A stretch of DNA of 64,000 nucleotides from Pontiella agarivorans (lineage in GTDB: Bacteria > Verrucomicrobiota > Kiritimatiellia > Kiritimatiellales > Pontiellaceae): assembly GCF_034531395.1 (NCBI RefSeq), contig NZ_JARVCO010000010.1:1054001-1118000 (forward strand). The letters run 5' to 3'. Of the stretch, positions 27,218-36,247 are shown in pieces (positions within the stretch are counted from its first letter, which is position 1; every line of letters begins with the position of its first letter). The notes under the pieces were generated by a model. The model saw only the letters and a program-made list of their open reading frames with translations, was not told the origin of the DNA and searched no databases. Both the position numbers and the translations under genes were made by a program.

Positions 27218-27898
27218 TTAATGTTTTTCAGGCAGGATGATCACCACACATTCACCTTTAACCGTTCTTTGTTCATAGGTTGCGCGGATTTCCTGCGGGG
27301 TTCCGCAGGTGCATTCCTCGAATTTTTTGGTGAGTTCGCGTCCTACAAAGACGGTGCGGCCGGCTCCGAGATGCTCTTCGATTTCGTTGAGTACTTTAAT
27401 GAGACGATAGGGCGATTCGTAGAGCACCACGGGAAGGTCGGCATCGGCCCATTTCAGCAGGTCGCGTTTCCGTCCGCCGCTTTTGTGCGGCAGAAAACCG
27501 GCAAAAATAAAGCCTTTTTCACCGAATCCGCTGAGGGCTACGGCAGTGGTGACGGCGGCCGGGCCGGGGACTGCGGTGATCGGAATGCCGGCTTCGCGGC
27601 AGTGGAGAATGACGCGCGATCCCGGGTCGGAAATACAGGGCATCCCTGAATCGGTGACCATGGCAACGGTTCCGCCGTTCTGAATTCGTTCGATAATCTG
27701 TTCCGAGCGCTGGTTTTCGTTGAATTTGTGGCAGCTCATCATGTGCGTTGAAATTTCATAGCGGTCGGTCAGGCGTCGAGTATGGCGAGTATCTTCCGCT
27801 ACAATCAGATCAACACCTTTCAGCGTTTCCAAGGCTCTGAATGAGATATCGCCGAGATTTCCGATAGGGGTGCCTACAATATAAAGTCCTGATTCCAT
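27218..27898 (-). CDS. rsmI: 16S rRNA (cytidine-1402-2'-O)-methyltransferase
   Basis: A 226-aa tetrapyrrole-methylase-fold enzyme that 2'-O-methylates C1402 in the ribosomal decoding centre using S-adenosylmethionine. Diagnostic motifs: G-L-Y-I-V-G-T-P-I-G-N-L-G-D-I-S at the N-terminus, A-E-D-T-R-H-T-R, and V-P-G-P-A-A-V-T-T-A. Length is slightly short of the common 270-290 aa because the C-terminal extension is missing, which is frequent outside Proteobacteria. It stands alone. Confidence 0.93.
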   Translation of the reverse strand: MESGLYIVGTPIGNLGDISFRALETLKGVDLIVAEDTRHTRRLTDRYEISTHMMSCHKFNENQRSEQIIERIQNGGTVAMVTDSGMPCISDPGSRVILHCREAGIPITAVPGPAAVTTAVALSGFGEKGFIFAGFLPHKSGGRKRDLLKWADADLPVVLYESPYRLIKVLNEIEEHLGAGRTVFVGRELTKKFEECTCGTPQEIRATYEQRTVKGECVVIILPEKH

Positions 27899-28036
27899 GC
27901 TCTGGAAAATAGGGGAATGGACGGGAACTGGAAACTGGAAAGTTAAACGCTTTGCAGTGCATTGGCCAAATGGAGGAGTTTACTTATTCCGATAAATCCA
28001 ATATCCCTTTTTCCTTCAATTTATCCCTGAAACTCT

Positions 28037-29332
28037 ATGCTTACCGACGAACAGAGAAATCGCGCATTTCGTATCATCATTACGACCCAGTGTCTGGGCA
28101 TGTTGAGTGCATTTCTTTTTCAGAACGGATTTTACCTGAACTATTTCACGAAACTGGGTTTTTCCAGTTCATCCTTCGCTTCACTGTCTGCGCTGCCGTC
28201 GCTGTTCAGTGTGTTTCTCCTGTTGCCGTTTGCCTTTCTTTCTGACCGGCTGGGCAAGTTGAAACTGGCGCTGATCGGGCAGGTTTTTATGGTGCTCAGT
28301 CTGATGATGATGCTGGCGGCGGGCTGGATACACGCCGGACTGGCGATGGTGGTCGGTTCGCTGCTGCTGTTCTGTCTCGGCGGGAGCCTGCAGGGGGCCA
28401 GCTGGTTCGCGTTGCTGAATCCGATTATTCCGCCCTCGGTTCGCGGGCGTTTTTTCGGTCGGCTGCGCGTCACCTTTATGACAGTGAACATTCTGTTCAC
28501 GCTGGCGGTTGCGGGGATGATGAAAATGACGCAGTCAATGTGGGCTTTTCAGGTATTGATCGGGGTGATTCTGGTGGCCCATGTCTTGCGGTATTTCACC
28601 TATGCCCGGATCCCGGAATTGGAACGTGAAGACGGTGAGACGCATAAAAAAAGATCCTTTTACAAGGCCTGTACGGAAGTTACACACATTCCGGGGTTCA
28701 CGCAGTTCAATGCCTATATTTTTCTGATTACGCTTTTTACGGCAGGCATCCCGATTGTGTTCGGACTGATGCAGAAGGATATCTTCGGGTTCTCTGAAGC
28801 GCAGATTATGCTGGCAGGAAACTTATTTCTTGCCGGGAATGTGGCGGGCTGTGCGCTGGGCGGGCGGGCCGTTGACCGCTTCGGAACGAAGCGGGTTTTC
28901 CTTTTTACCCATCTGGCCTACGCCAGCACAATTCTGTTTATGCTGTTGCGCGATATGATGCCCTGGACGATTTTTGTGCATGTGCTCGCATGCACTTTTG
29001 TTTTCAGTTTGGTGGGGGCCATGGCCGGCGTGGCCAATACATCGGAAGTGCTTGCACTGATTCCCGCCACGAATAAGTCGCTCTCAACGGCAGTGAATAT
29101 GACGCTCTTCAATCTGGGGATGGCTCTTTCCGGGCTCATTGTTTCGCGGTTGATTGAATGGCATGCGCTGGCCGAAGAGTGGAAAATCGGCGGTTTAGTC
29201 TTCACCGATTACGACTCAATTCTGGTTGGATTCGCGGGGCTGATTGTTCTGATGCTCGCCACCATTGGTCTGGTTCCGAAAGTGGTGCGGAATGCGCAGT
29301 TGATGCCGGGCAGCGGAATTCCTCGTCCATAA
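28037..29332 (+). CDS. MFS transporter
   Basis: A 431-aa protein with about 12 hydrophobic spans. A D-R-L-G-K-L-K motif follows helix 2 and D-R-F-G-T-K-R sits in the equivalent place of the second half, as in the major facilitator superfamily. It does not show the sugar porter signatures found in the gene at 4525. The substrate is unknown and the gene has no functional neighbours. Confidence 0.85.
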   Translation: MLTDEQRNRAFRIIITTQCLGMLSAFLFQNGFYLNYFTKLGFSSSSFASLSALPSLFSVFLLLPFAFLSDRLGKLKLALIGQVFMVLSLMMMLAAGWIHAGLAMVVGSLLLFCLGGSLQGASWFALLNPIIPPSVRGRFFGRLRVTFMTVNILFTLAVAGMMKMTQSMWAFQVLIGVILVAHVLRYFTYARIPELEREDGETHKKRSFYKACTEVTHIPGFTQFNAYIFLITLFTAGIPIVFGLMQKDIFGFSEAQIMLAGNLFLAGNVAGCALGGRAVDRFGTKRVFLFTHLAYASTILFMLLRDMMPWTIFVHVLACTFVFSLVGAMAGVANTSEVLALIPATNKSLSTAVNMTLFNLGMALSGLIVSRLIEWHALAEEWKIGGLVFTDYDSILVGFAGLIVLMLATIGLVPKVVRNAQLMPGSGIPRP

Positions 29333-29348
29333 TTCGCGGGATGGAAGT

Positions 29349-30401
29349 TTACGGCTGGTCGATGAGCGAATCAAAATAAAGATCCAGCCGCTGGGCACCG
29401 TTGGCCTGGATGGAATTTTCCAATGTCCGGAAGGAGCGGGTGCGGGCCTGTTCCATGGTTTTATGGGCTTCGCGTCCTTTGTCGAGCACGGTGACCACCC
29501 CGTTTCCGTCCGGGTCGGTAATCTGAAGCAGCATTTCGTAGCGCACAAAAATAAGCCCCTGTTCGCGCTCGCCGGTATCCGCAACTTCAATCTGAGTATC
29601 AATTTTCAGTATGGCCGGCGTTCCGATCACAAAGCCGTAGCGTGTGATGAAGTCCTGCAACGTGGCCTGCATCCTGTTTTTTTCGTCTCCGTCAACATGG
29701 ATCTCAACCTTGATTTCTTTGGCGGTATCAGCGAGGGCCTTGCCCAACTGATTCAGGGAATAAGACGGGGTGGCGTCCGGAACGGAGCGCGGGTGAATGA
29801 CGTTGAGCTGACGCAGCAGATAGTCGGCTTCTTGTGCGTGCCGGTTGGCGGTGCGCAGCGTGGCATACTTCTGCAGGATATTGTCGGTGAGTTCCGCGTT
29901 GGAACGGAGAAAGTTGACGCGGGTGGTTTGTTCGCTGATTTTGTCGCGATAAATTTTCGCCGTGTCACTGCGGTTGAGGTAGGCGACGGCGTGGTAGCGC
30001 CCGAGGCTGTCTTTCCAGGCTTCGGCAAACTGAATGTTATAGAGGGTCTGCGCGGAGAGAATGTTGATGTCGGAGGAAAAGCTGGTGGTGCGGTCGAAGC
30101 TGGATTGGGTTTCGAGGGTTTGATCCAACAGGCGTTCGTCAGATTCGATGTGCGATTCAAAAATCCGTGAAAGACTGGCTGCCGCCGCATTTTCGGCGGA
30201 ATGGCGTGTGTCGCCGGTGCCGACGGCTACGAGGTAATCGGAATCGGGATAGACTGTTTTCGGGTTGGTCAGCCAGGCCGGTTGCCGGTTTCCCGACATG
30301 CAGCCGGTTGATAGAATCAGCGCTGGAAGCAACACCAGACCGCAGAGCAGGGTTCCATTTTTTCTGAAGAGATCAAGGGGATTGGCCGATTTGGGTTTCA
30401 T
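29349..30401 (-). CDS. LPP20-family lipoprotein
   Basis: A 350-aa protein with a hydrophobic segment followed by a lipobox L-S-T-G-C (Cys at about residue 33). The segment P-D-S-D-Y-L-V-A-V-G-T-G and the following Ala-rich helix match LPP20-type lipoproteins. It is the last of three lipoprotein genes on this strand (LpoB-like, COG3014-like, LPP20-like), only 8 bp after the COG3014-like gene, so co-transcription is likely. The set recurs in other bacteria and is thought to act in envelope or peptidoglycan control; the exact function is not known. Confidence 0.75.
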   Translation of the reverse strand: MKPKSANPLDLFRKNGTLLCGLVLLPALILSTGCMSGNRQPAWLTNPKTVYPDSDYLVAVGTGDTRHSAENAAAASLSRIFESHIESDERLLDQTLETQSSFDRTTSFSSDINILSAQTLYNIQFAEAWKDSLGRYHAVAYLNRSDTAKIYRDKISEQTTRVNFLRSNAELTDNILQKYATLRTANRHAQEADYLLRQLNVIHPRSVPDATPSYSLNQLGKALADTAKEIKVEIHVDGDEKNRMQATLQDFITRYGFVIGTPAILKIDTQIEVADTGEREQGLIFVRYEMLLQITDPDGNGVVTVLDKGREAHKTMEQARTRSFRTLENSIQANGAQRLDLYFDSLIDQP

Positions 30402-30409
30402 GGTGATCC

Positions 30410-31807
30410 TCAGTTGAGATAGGCGGATTCAAGGACATTCAGTTTCCCGGCTTTAATGGAAACTCCGTTTCGTTCATCCGTGAAAAGGAGCTTACCAGCA
30501 AGGTCATAGTACTTGATCCGGATATTATAGAGCCCTTCCGGCAGGTGAATTTCGCGGATGGAGGCATCGGCCGGAAAAAAGCGTGATATGCGCAGGTCGG
30601 CATTTTCAGTCCGGTTGACCAGTGCAGTGGTGGCCAGTCGGGTAAAGAAGGCGAGACCGCTGTCCATGTTGTCGGTTGCCTGTTCCGTGGCGGTCTGCGT
30701 GGCGAGTCCTTTCACTACGGCGCGGGTGAGCGTTTTCATGTAAATCAGCGGTTTCCGGATGCCGAAGGTTTCGACAGCCGCGTTTTCCAGACTTTCCAGC
30801 CGTTGGAGACTGCTGGTGCCGACGCTTTCAATCTCTGCATCGATGCGGTTTACCTGTGAAGGATGCTTCAGCATTTTCGGCAACTGGAATTTGAAATTAT
30901 AGCCTGCCTTGACGCCGGGCCACGGAATGGCACTGAGCCCGTTGAGCTCCTGTTTGCCGAGATAATCCTCCTGCGTGCCGGCGAGTACAATGAGGTTCTC
31001 TTCCGTAAATACATAAAATGAGCTCGCTTTTTTCTCGGGGCCGAGACCGCTGAAGGCGATCACGTTGAGGCGGGCTTCTGGCGGATAGACCTGATCGGTG
31101 GAGGCTGAAAAGTCGGGTTCGTTGAAGGTGTAGATGTCGGGCTGGAGTTTCCAGCCTTTGGAAATTTTTTCGAGGTCGATGCGTACGTCGTCCCAGCGGT
31201 CTTCGTTGCGGTAGAGCAGCATGCTGAGGTATCGGCCGAGGGCGGATTCCTGAAAATAGTTTTTCCCGGGAGCGAATTCTTCGTGGGCTTCTTCGGCTTC
31301 GTTCAGCTTTTGTGCAACGTTGTCGTATTTATCTTCCAGCTGCGTGAGTTTCTGGTTGATGCGCCGCACTTCCACAAATGCGGAATCGTTTTTGCCCAGA
31401 GCGAGATAGTTGAGGGCCTTGAAGGCATTGAGATAGATGTCTTCATAGTCTTCTCCGGCATAGGCCCGCGCATTGTCATTGAGAATGAGGGAGGAGGCGG
31501 AGCGGGAGATGCTTTTGGTGAAGTTTTCTTCAATAGCCCGCTCAGCTTTTTCCAGCTGTTCGTTGCTTTTTTCATATTGCCCGTTCCAGTGGTAAAGCAT
31601 GCCCGTATCGAGGTAGTAGACGACCCGGTCTTTATGGGTGTACGATTTTTCTTTCGCGGCTTCGATTTTGCTGATGGCCGAGGAATAGTCCCCCTTGGCC
31701 AGCATAGAGGCGGTACCGGCATAGTGTGTCTTACTGGTGCGCAGATGCGCACAGCCGCTCAGGAGAGCGGTCAGGCCGAGCAGAATTATGGGCAGTGGGC
31801 GGGGCAC
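30410..31807 (-). CDS. COG3014-like TPR lipoprotein
   Basis: A 465-aa protein with signal sequence and lipobox (L-L-S-G-C, Cys at residue 19). The N-terminal half has TPR-like helices (Y-Y-L-D-T-G-M-L-Y-H-W-N-G-Q-Y-E-K-S and A-F-K-A-L-N-Y-L-A-L-G). The pattern matches COG3014 lipoproteins, which co-occur with LpoB and LPP20 genes. Function is uncharacterised; cell-envelope location is expected. Confidence 0.75.
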   Translation of the reverse strand: MPRPLPIILLGLTALLSGCAHLRTSKTHYAGTASMLAKGDYSSAISKIEAAKEKSYTHKDRVVYYLDTGMLYHWNGQYEKSNEQLEKAERAIEENFTKSISRSASSLILNDNARAYAGEDYEDIYLNAFKALNYLALGKNDSAFVEVRRINQKLTQLEDKYDNVAQKLNEAEEAHEEFAPGKNYFQESALGRYLSMLLYRNEDRWDDVRIDLEKISKGWKLQPDIYTFNEPDFSASTDQVYPPEARLNVIAFSGLGPEKKASSFYVFTEENLIVLAGTQEDYLGKQELNGLSAIPWPGVKAGYNFKFQLPKMLKHPSQVNRIDAEIESVGTSSLQRLESLENAAVETFGIRKPLIYMKTLTRAVVKGLATQTATEQATDNMDSGLAFFTRLATTALVNRTENADLRISRFFPADASIREIHLPEGLYNIRIKYYDLAGKLLFTDERNGVSIKAGKLNVLESAYLN

Positions 31808-31858
31808 GGGATCAGTACCGGAAGAGCGGCGCTTGCACGCCGTCTTCCTGAGAGTGAA

Positions 31859-32461
31859 TTACCATTTAACCGAGCTTTTCTTGACGTATTTTTTGATTTT
31901 TTTGTCACCCATCCAGACCTTTTCGTTGGTCTCAAGATGGACCATTTCCATGTCCACCTGGTAGAATTTAACCGAGCGTTTGCCTTCGGAGTCGATGATG
32001 GTTTTGATGCCGCCCTGCAGCATGTAGTCCGCGCCGGTTTCGGCGGCAAGGCGTTTCTGAGTTTCTTCGCGCGACCAGGTCTGCTGTTCTTTCCGTTCTT
32101 CGCGAAGCTCGCCACGTTCCGTTTTATTGGCCACAAATGTGACGCGGCCGTTATTGATCAGTTCGCGTTCGAGGTCTTTAACAAAAGTGCCGGTTTCGAT
32201 GTGTTCGGAGCTGAGGTTGCGGATAGTGCCGACGATGACGACCGGTTTTTTTCCGTTTTTGGCGGTGTATTCTTCGATCCACGGACGCTGGGCAATATCG
32301 GCAATCATTTCCTGAGAGACGAGCTGGGAATCGGTGTCGTTCCAGCGGCCGGAAATATCGATCTGTTCATCGGCGGCCACTCGTTCGACCTTGGTTTTAC
32401 AGCCGGTGAGGGCCCCGGCGGAAACTAGAATGAGGGCGGATAATAGAATACAGCTCTTCAT
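31859..32461 (-). CDS. LpoB-like penicillin-binding protein activator
   Basis: A 200-aa outer-membrane lipoprotein with lipobox L-T-G-C (Cys at residue 21). The globular domain (about 40-195) shows the LpoB pattern: D-I-S-G-R-W-N-D-T-D, V-V-I-V-G-T-I-R-N, and the closing W-M-G-D-K-K-I-K-K. In Escherichia coli LpoB activates PBP1b; here it is the first gene of a three-lipoprotein set. A GGAGA ribosome-binding site precedes the ATG. A PBP1b homologue is not in the window. Confidence 0.82.
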   Translation of the reverse strand: MKSCILLSALILVSAGALTGCKTKVERVAADEQIDISGRWNDTDSQLVSQEMIADIAQRPWIEEYTAKNGKKPVVIVGTIRNLSSEHIETGTFVKDLERELINNGRVTFVANKTERGELREERKEQQTWSREETQKRLAAETGADYMLQGGIKTIIDSEGKRSVKFYQVDMEMVHLETNEKVWMGDKKIKKYVKKSSVKW

Positions 32462-32540
32462 GGGTATCTCTCCTTGGTTTAAAATGATTAAAACTCTGTA
32501 AAAATCGTATACTGCGGGCGACGGCAGGTCAACCTTGCTT

Positions 32541-33455
32541 CTATTTAAGCACTTCTCCGATAATTACATCGAATTCCGGGTCGCGGATAAGCAGGGTGAT
32601 TTTGTCGGTACTGAGCAGGTCGCGCTCTTTCAGGCTCTGCAGACTGGCCTGTATCTTTTCATTACTGCCGAAACGCGAGAGGCTCTGACAGAGTTCGGAT
32701 TTTTTTTCGCGGCCGCTGAAGAAACCGAGTGCTTTCAGCTCTTCAAGCGTTTGGGTGTCGTTGAACAGTGCCTGCAAGGAAGCGTTGCTTTCAATCCGGC
32801 CGGCATCCCCGCTGAGCAGGTCTTCGGCAAATTGGCGGTCTTTGACCAGAGTCTGAATGGTTTCCGCCGCCATGAGATTTTCGAGGTGCCGCATGCCCAG
32901 GGCGGGGTTGCTGATCACGCGGGCGGAGGCGGCGGCCTGCGATTCGCGGCCCTCGCGTGCGCCGATCAGATAAACCGCCTCATAGGCACCGCGCCGGGCG
33001 AGTGAGGCAAATTTTGAATTTCCGGAGCCTGGAATCGGCTTTCCGGTGGCACCCACACTGAAGACATCACCCAGCCAGAAAAGGAAGATCATCGAAAAGA
33101 GACCGACAAAGAGGTTGATGGCTGCGCCGCTGAGCGCGCTGTACCATGGGTGGCTGTAGTTTTCCTTTTCCTCCTTCTCCTTGTGGTTGTCGCGGATGTT
33201 CGTCATGACGACGTGGAAAATGAAGGTAATGATGATGAAGGTCAGACCTGCGATGACCGGAATGGTGACAATGCGGGGTCTATGCGCCACTTCACCGAGC
33301 CAAGACCCAATATAGCGGCCGGAAAAAAAGGCGACACCATAGGCCAGGATAACCCGGACCACACTGAGAATGGAGAGCAGAAAACCTTTGTGCCATCCTG
33401 CCAACAGGAAAAAAAGCAGTACGATGCCTGCCAGAATATCGATTACAATGTGCAT
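32541..33455 (-). CDS. CvpA-family membrane protein
   Basis: A 304-aa protein from the ATG at 33455, which places a hydrophobic CvpA-type N-terminus first (I-D-I-L-A-G-I-V-L-L-F-F-L-L-A-G-W-H-K-G). About four spans lie in residues 1-160; a soluble C-terminal half of about 140 residues follows. CvpA was linked to colicin V production and more recently to envelope stress. The C-terminal part is longer than in short CvpA proteins. Confidence 0.78.
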   Translation of the reverse strand: MHIVIDILAGIVLLFFLLAGWHKGFLLSILSVVRVILAYGVAFFSGRYIGSWLGEVAHRPRIVTIPVIAGLTFIIITFIFHVVMTNIRDNHKEKEEKENYSHPWYSALSGAAINLFVGLFSMIFLFWLGDVFSVGATGKPIPGSGNSKFASLARRGAYEAVYLIGAREGRESQAAASARVISNPALGMRHLENLMAAETIQTLVKDRQFAEDLLSGDAGRIESNASLQALFNDTQTLEELKALGFFSGREKKSELCQSLSRFGSNEKIQASLQSLKERDLLSTDKITLLIRDPEFDVIIGEVLK

Positions 33456-33583
33456 ACAAACCCCAACTGTTTCTATTGCATTAAAGATAGTTTGTTCCCC
33501 TTCGCTCAAAAAGATTAAAATAGGTGGATAATTATGACGCGATGCGTTCGCCTTTATTGCAGGTGAAATGACCAAAGGAATAA

Positions 33584-34306
33584 ATGATGGATTTTTTGTA
33601 TGCGACGGAACTGAAAAAGCGCTTTACGTGTTTCGGTCATTTCTACGAATTGGGACTGATGAGCGGGGAAAAGGTTAAATGCCGCAGTGTGCTTGAAATT
33701 GTGGATGAGACGGTGCCGCAGAAGGACCCCTCGGCCATTTCGGAAATGATTCCGGATGTGGTCGTGATTATGATGAATCCGGGGTCGTCTCGACCAAAAG
33801 TGGATGGGCATGTGGATCCGGTGATTGAATATCCGGAGTCCGGAAAAGGCCGGAGGAAGGAGCTGGTGCTCACGCAGCCCGATAACACGCAGTATCAGGT
33901 GATGCGGGTGGCGGTTTCCAAAGGCTGGAACCATATTCGGGTACTGAATCTCTCTGATCTGCGAGATCCGAAATCCGGAAAGTTTTTGGAAAAAGTCGAT
34001 ATGTTGCGCAGCGAGACGGGCGGGCATGTGCACAGCCTGTTTTGCACGGAACGGCAGAACGAGTGTGCATTTTCGCTGCAACGCAAAACGGATACGCCGA
34101 TCGTGCTGGGGTGGGGGCAGGATCAGGGCCTGTTGCCGCTGGCGGAACAGTGTATGGCGCGAATCGGTGAAATTCCAACCGTCACGGTGCCCTCGGCGGT
34201 GCATCCGTTGCTGAATGCGCACCCGAGTCCGATGCTGCAGAAAATGAAACTCCAATGGCTTGAATCCATGCTGCACCAACTGAACGGATGCGGTATCTGC
34301 CCGTAA
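33584..34306 (+). CDS. DUF1643-like protein
   Basis: A 240-aa soluble protein. The V-V-I-M-M-N-P-G-S-S segment (about 60-70) resembles the M-L-N-P-S-T motif of DUF1643, and the C-terminal V-P-S-A-V-H-P-L-L-N-A-H-P-S-P resembles the conserved H-P end of that family. Function is unknown; the fold is thought to relate to uracil-DNA-glycosylase-like proteins, but I cannot confirm this here. It is followed after 68 bp by a lipoprotein gene on the same strand. Confidence 0.6.
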   Translation: MMDFLYATELKKRFTCFGHFYELGLMSGEKVKCRSVLEIVDETVPQKDPSAISEMIPDVVVIMMNPGSSRPKVDGHVDPVIEYPESGKGRRKELVLTQPDNTQYQVMRVAVSKGWNHIRVLNLSDLRDPKSGKFLEKVDMLRSETGGHVHSLFCTERQNECAFSLQRKTDTPIVLGWGQDQGLLPLAEQCMARIGEIPTVTVPSAVHPLLNAHPSPMLQKMKLQWLESMLHQLNGCGICP

Positions 34307-34374
34307 CTTGATTAAATAAGTATTCTTGTTCATGATTTTAGCTTCTGATTAACTGTTGGAAATCAGGGGGGTGA

Positions 34375-34926
34375 ATGATGAACGTGATACTGAGGGCGGG
34401 ATTATTTCTTCTTTTGGCGGGATGCGGCAGTCTGAAAACGACGGTGCCGAAATCTTACATGGTTACGGATGAGCTGATTATAAAAATCGACCCGGTAAAT
34501 GATGAAAAAATCGGCTTCTGGATGGACCATGCGGTTCAGGTCCGGGAAAAAGGCGATGTGGAATCGCGCGGGAAAAATCACCAGTTCTCCATCGTGGTTG
34601 AGCCTTCGGTGTGGGCCCGGGTGAAACGCAGTGCAACGGTGGTGGGCTATTCTTCGGAAACCGAATGTCTTATGGGCGATGAAATGGTGGCGGTTTCCGG
34701 GATGCCCGGTGAAAACTTCACGGTGAAAATCGAGCCTTTGGCGATCAACCGTTTTCAGGTGACCGGCATCTATCTCGCATCACATATTTCGGAATCGGGA
34801 GAAACCGCAAAAACCATTCCGTTCGATTTTGTAGCAACGCCCGGCGAGGAGACCACCGTTTACCGTAAAACCGTGGTCTTAGATCCCGATGCGCGGATCG
34901 GCGAAGAGGAGCTGCTGCGTCACTGA
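34375..34926 (+). CDS. Predicted lipoprotein, unknown function
   Basis: A 183-aa protein (or 182 from the adjacent second ATG). A signal sequence ends in L-L-A-G-C-G (lipobox Cys at residue 17). The remainder is beta-rich with no family I recognise. A GGGGGG-type ribosome-binding sequence lies seven bases upstream. Confidence 0.65.
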   Translation: MMNVILRAGLFLLLAGCGSLKTTVPKSYMVTDELIIKIDPVNDEKIGFWMDHAVQVREKGDVESRGKNHQFSIVVEPSVWARVKRSATVVGYSSETECLMGDEMVAVSGMPGENFTVKIEPLAINRFQVTGIYLASHISESGETAKTIPFDFVATPGEETTVYRKTVVLDPDARIGEEELLRH

Positions 34927-34971
34927 GCTTCTCTCTTTCCAATGGTTGGAAACTGTGCTCTGCTGAATGTT

Positions 34972-35310
34972 ATGAAGCTGGTCAGAATCAACGATGTTCC
35001 CGAAACTTCCGTCTCGCATAATGCAAAGATACGCAAACAGGTGGTGGTGGAAAATGGTGTGGTTCCGCACCTCACCAACTATTCCCGGGCCGTCTTTCCG
35101 CCCGGCGAAAAAGCGGACCGCCATGTGCACCGCGATATGACCGAAATTTTCACCTGCGAATCAGGCTGCGGTGAAATACGGGTTAATGAAGTCGGCTACG
35201 AGTTTTCCCCCGGTATCACCGTCGTGGTCGAACCCGGCGACGCCCATGAAATCATCAACACCGGTCCCGCTGAACTGATTGTTCGTTATTTCGGTCTCGT
35301 CACAGATTAA
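34972..35310 (+). CDS. Cupin-domain protein
   Basis: A 112-aa single-cupin protein. Motif 1 is A-D-R-H-V-H-R-D-M-T-E-I-F (metal ligands His, His, Glu) and motif 2 is P-G-D-A-H-E-I-I-N with the last His. The start at 34972 fits the family; an in-frame ATG at 34942 would add ten residues and lies in a TTCCA-N5-TGGAA palindrome (34937-34951). It probably binds a metal and a small ligand; no substrate can be assigned. Confidence 0.78.
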   Translation: MKLVRINDVPETSVSHNAKIRKQVVVENGVVPHLTNYSRAVFPPGEKADRHVHRDMTEIFTCESGCGEIRVNEVGYEFSPGITVVVEPGDAHEIINTGPAELIVRYFGLVTD

Positions 35311-35350
35311 CGGATCGAAGGAGATTCGGCAGAACCGTCGATTCTTCAAT

Positions 35351-36133
35351 CTATAATTCTTCGATAAACGAGAGGATCGTTTGCAGGTATTGATCACCGG
35401 CGACATAGGCGTAGTCCATGTGCCGGGCGTCGTCGATCCAGAAATGCTGTTTGGGTTCAGGGGCGGCCGCGTAGAGTTTTTGCCCGTGGCTGAAAGGGAC
35501 CACGTGGTCGTCGCGTCCGTGAATAATCAGGACGGGACATTGGACGGATTTGATGGATTTTTCGTTGTTGAATTTGTCCCACGGAAGAATCTGGACGCCG
35601 GTTTTGACCCGGAAGGCCGAGGCAAAGGAGCACTCGCAGATCAGGCCGCCGACCGGATGCCGGGCGGCGGTCTGAACCGCCAGCGCGCCGCCGAGTGAAC
35701 GGCCGATGGTAATGATCTTCGAAGGTTTCACCGCCTGCTGATTGACCAGCCACTGATAGGCGGCTTCGGCATCGTCTTTGGCTTTACGGTAGGAGGGGGC
35801 TCCGTCGCTGGTGCCGTACCCGCGGTAGTCGTAGGCCAGTACGGAAAAACGGCCGGCGTAGTATTCCGTAAGAAACGGCACAACCACGCTGAGGTCTTCT
35901 CCGTTGCCATGACTGAAAAAGAGGGTGTATTCCGCATCGGGGTTATGCAGCCAGACGGCGTTGATGGTTTCGCCGTCGGTGGTGGGAATTCGGACTTCGT
36001 CCGGCAGATGGGCATAGCCGGGCGGTTGCGGCTGAAACAGAATGCTGTCGGAGATGACGGCCGCAATAAGATTAAGCAGAAGATAAATTCCTCCGCCGCA
36101 GAGTGCGAATCGAATAATCGGATGTTCAAGCAT
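35351..36133 (-). CDS. Alpha/beta hydrolase (BAAT/FSH-like), membrane-anchored
   Basis: A 260-aa hydrolase with an N-terminal hydrophobic segment (about 8-30) that may anchor it. The core has F-F-S-H-G-N-G-E (oxyanion region), the nucleophile elbow G-R-S-L-G-G, an acid in H-G-R-D-D-H and the catalytic His in D-A-R-H-M-D. The start at 36133 was chosen because the 62 upstream in-frame codons overlap the leader of the divergent gene and look non-coding. Substrate unknown. Confidence 0.82.
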   Translation of the reverse strand: MLEHPIIRFALCGGGIYLLLNLIAAVISDSILFQPQPPGYAHLPDEVRIPTTDGETINAVWLHNPDAEYTLFFSHGNGEDLSVVVPFLTEYYAGRFSVLAYDYRGYGTSDGAPSYRKAKDDAEAAYQWLVNQQAVKPSKIITIGRSLGGALAVQTAARHPVGGLICECSFASAFRVKTGVQILPWDKFNNEKSIKSVQCPVLIIHGRDDHVVPFSHGQKLYAAAPEPKQHFWIDDARHMDYAYVAGDQYLQTILSFIEEL

Positions 36134-36247
36134 GCAGTATACGATAGAATGATGCCCCGTCCCGTGCAATGGAAAGTTCCGCAGATTGAAGGGTTGCCCC
36201 GTTTCGGAGACGGGAGTACCCTCAAATTGTATGCCGAGGAGAGGGTT

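Noticed and set aside
35909-36247. Upstream extension of the MEMO1-AMMECR1 gene by 113 codons
   Set aside because: The extension is antisense to the hydrolase gene, and the ATG at 36248 has a strong ribosome-binding site and matches the family start.
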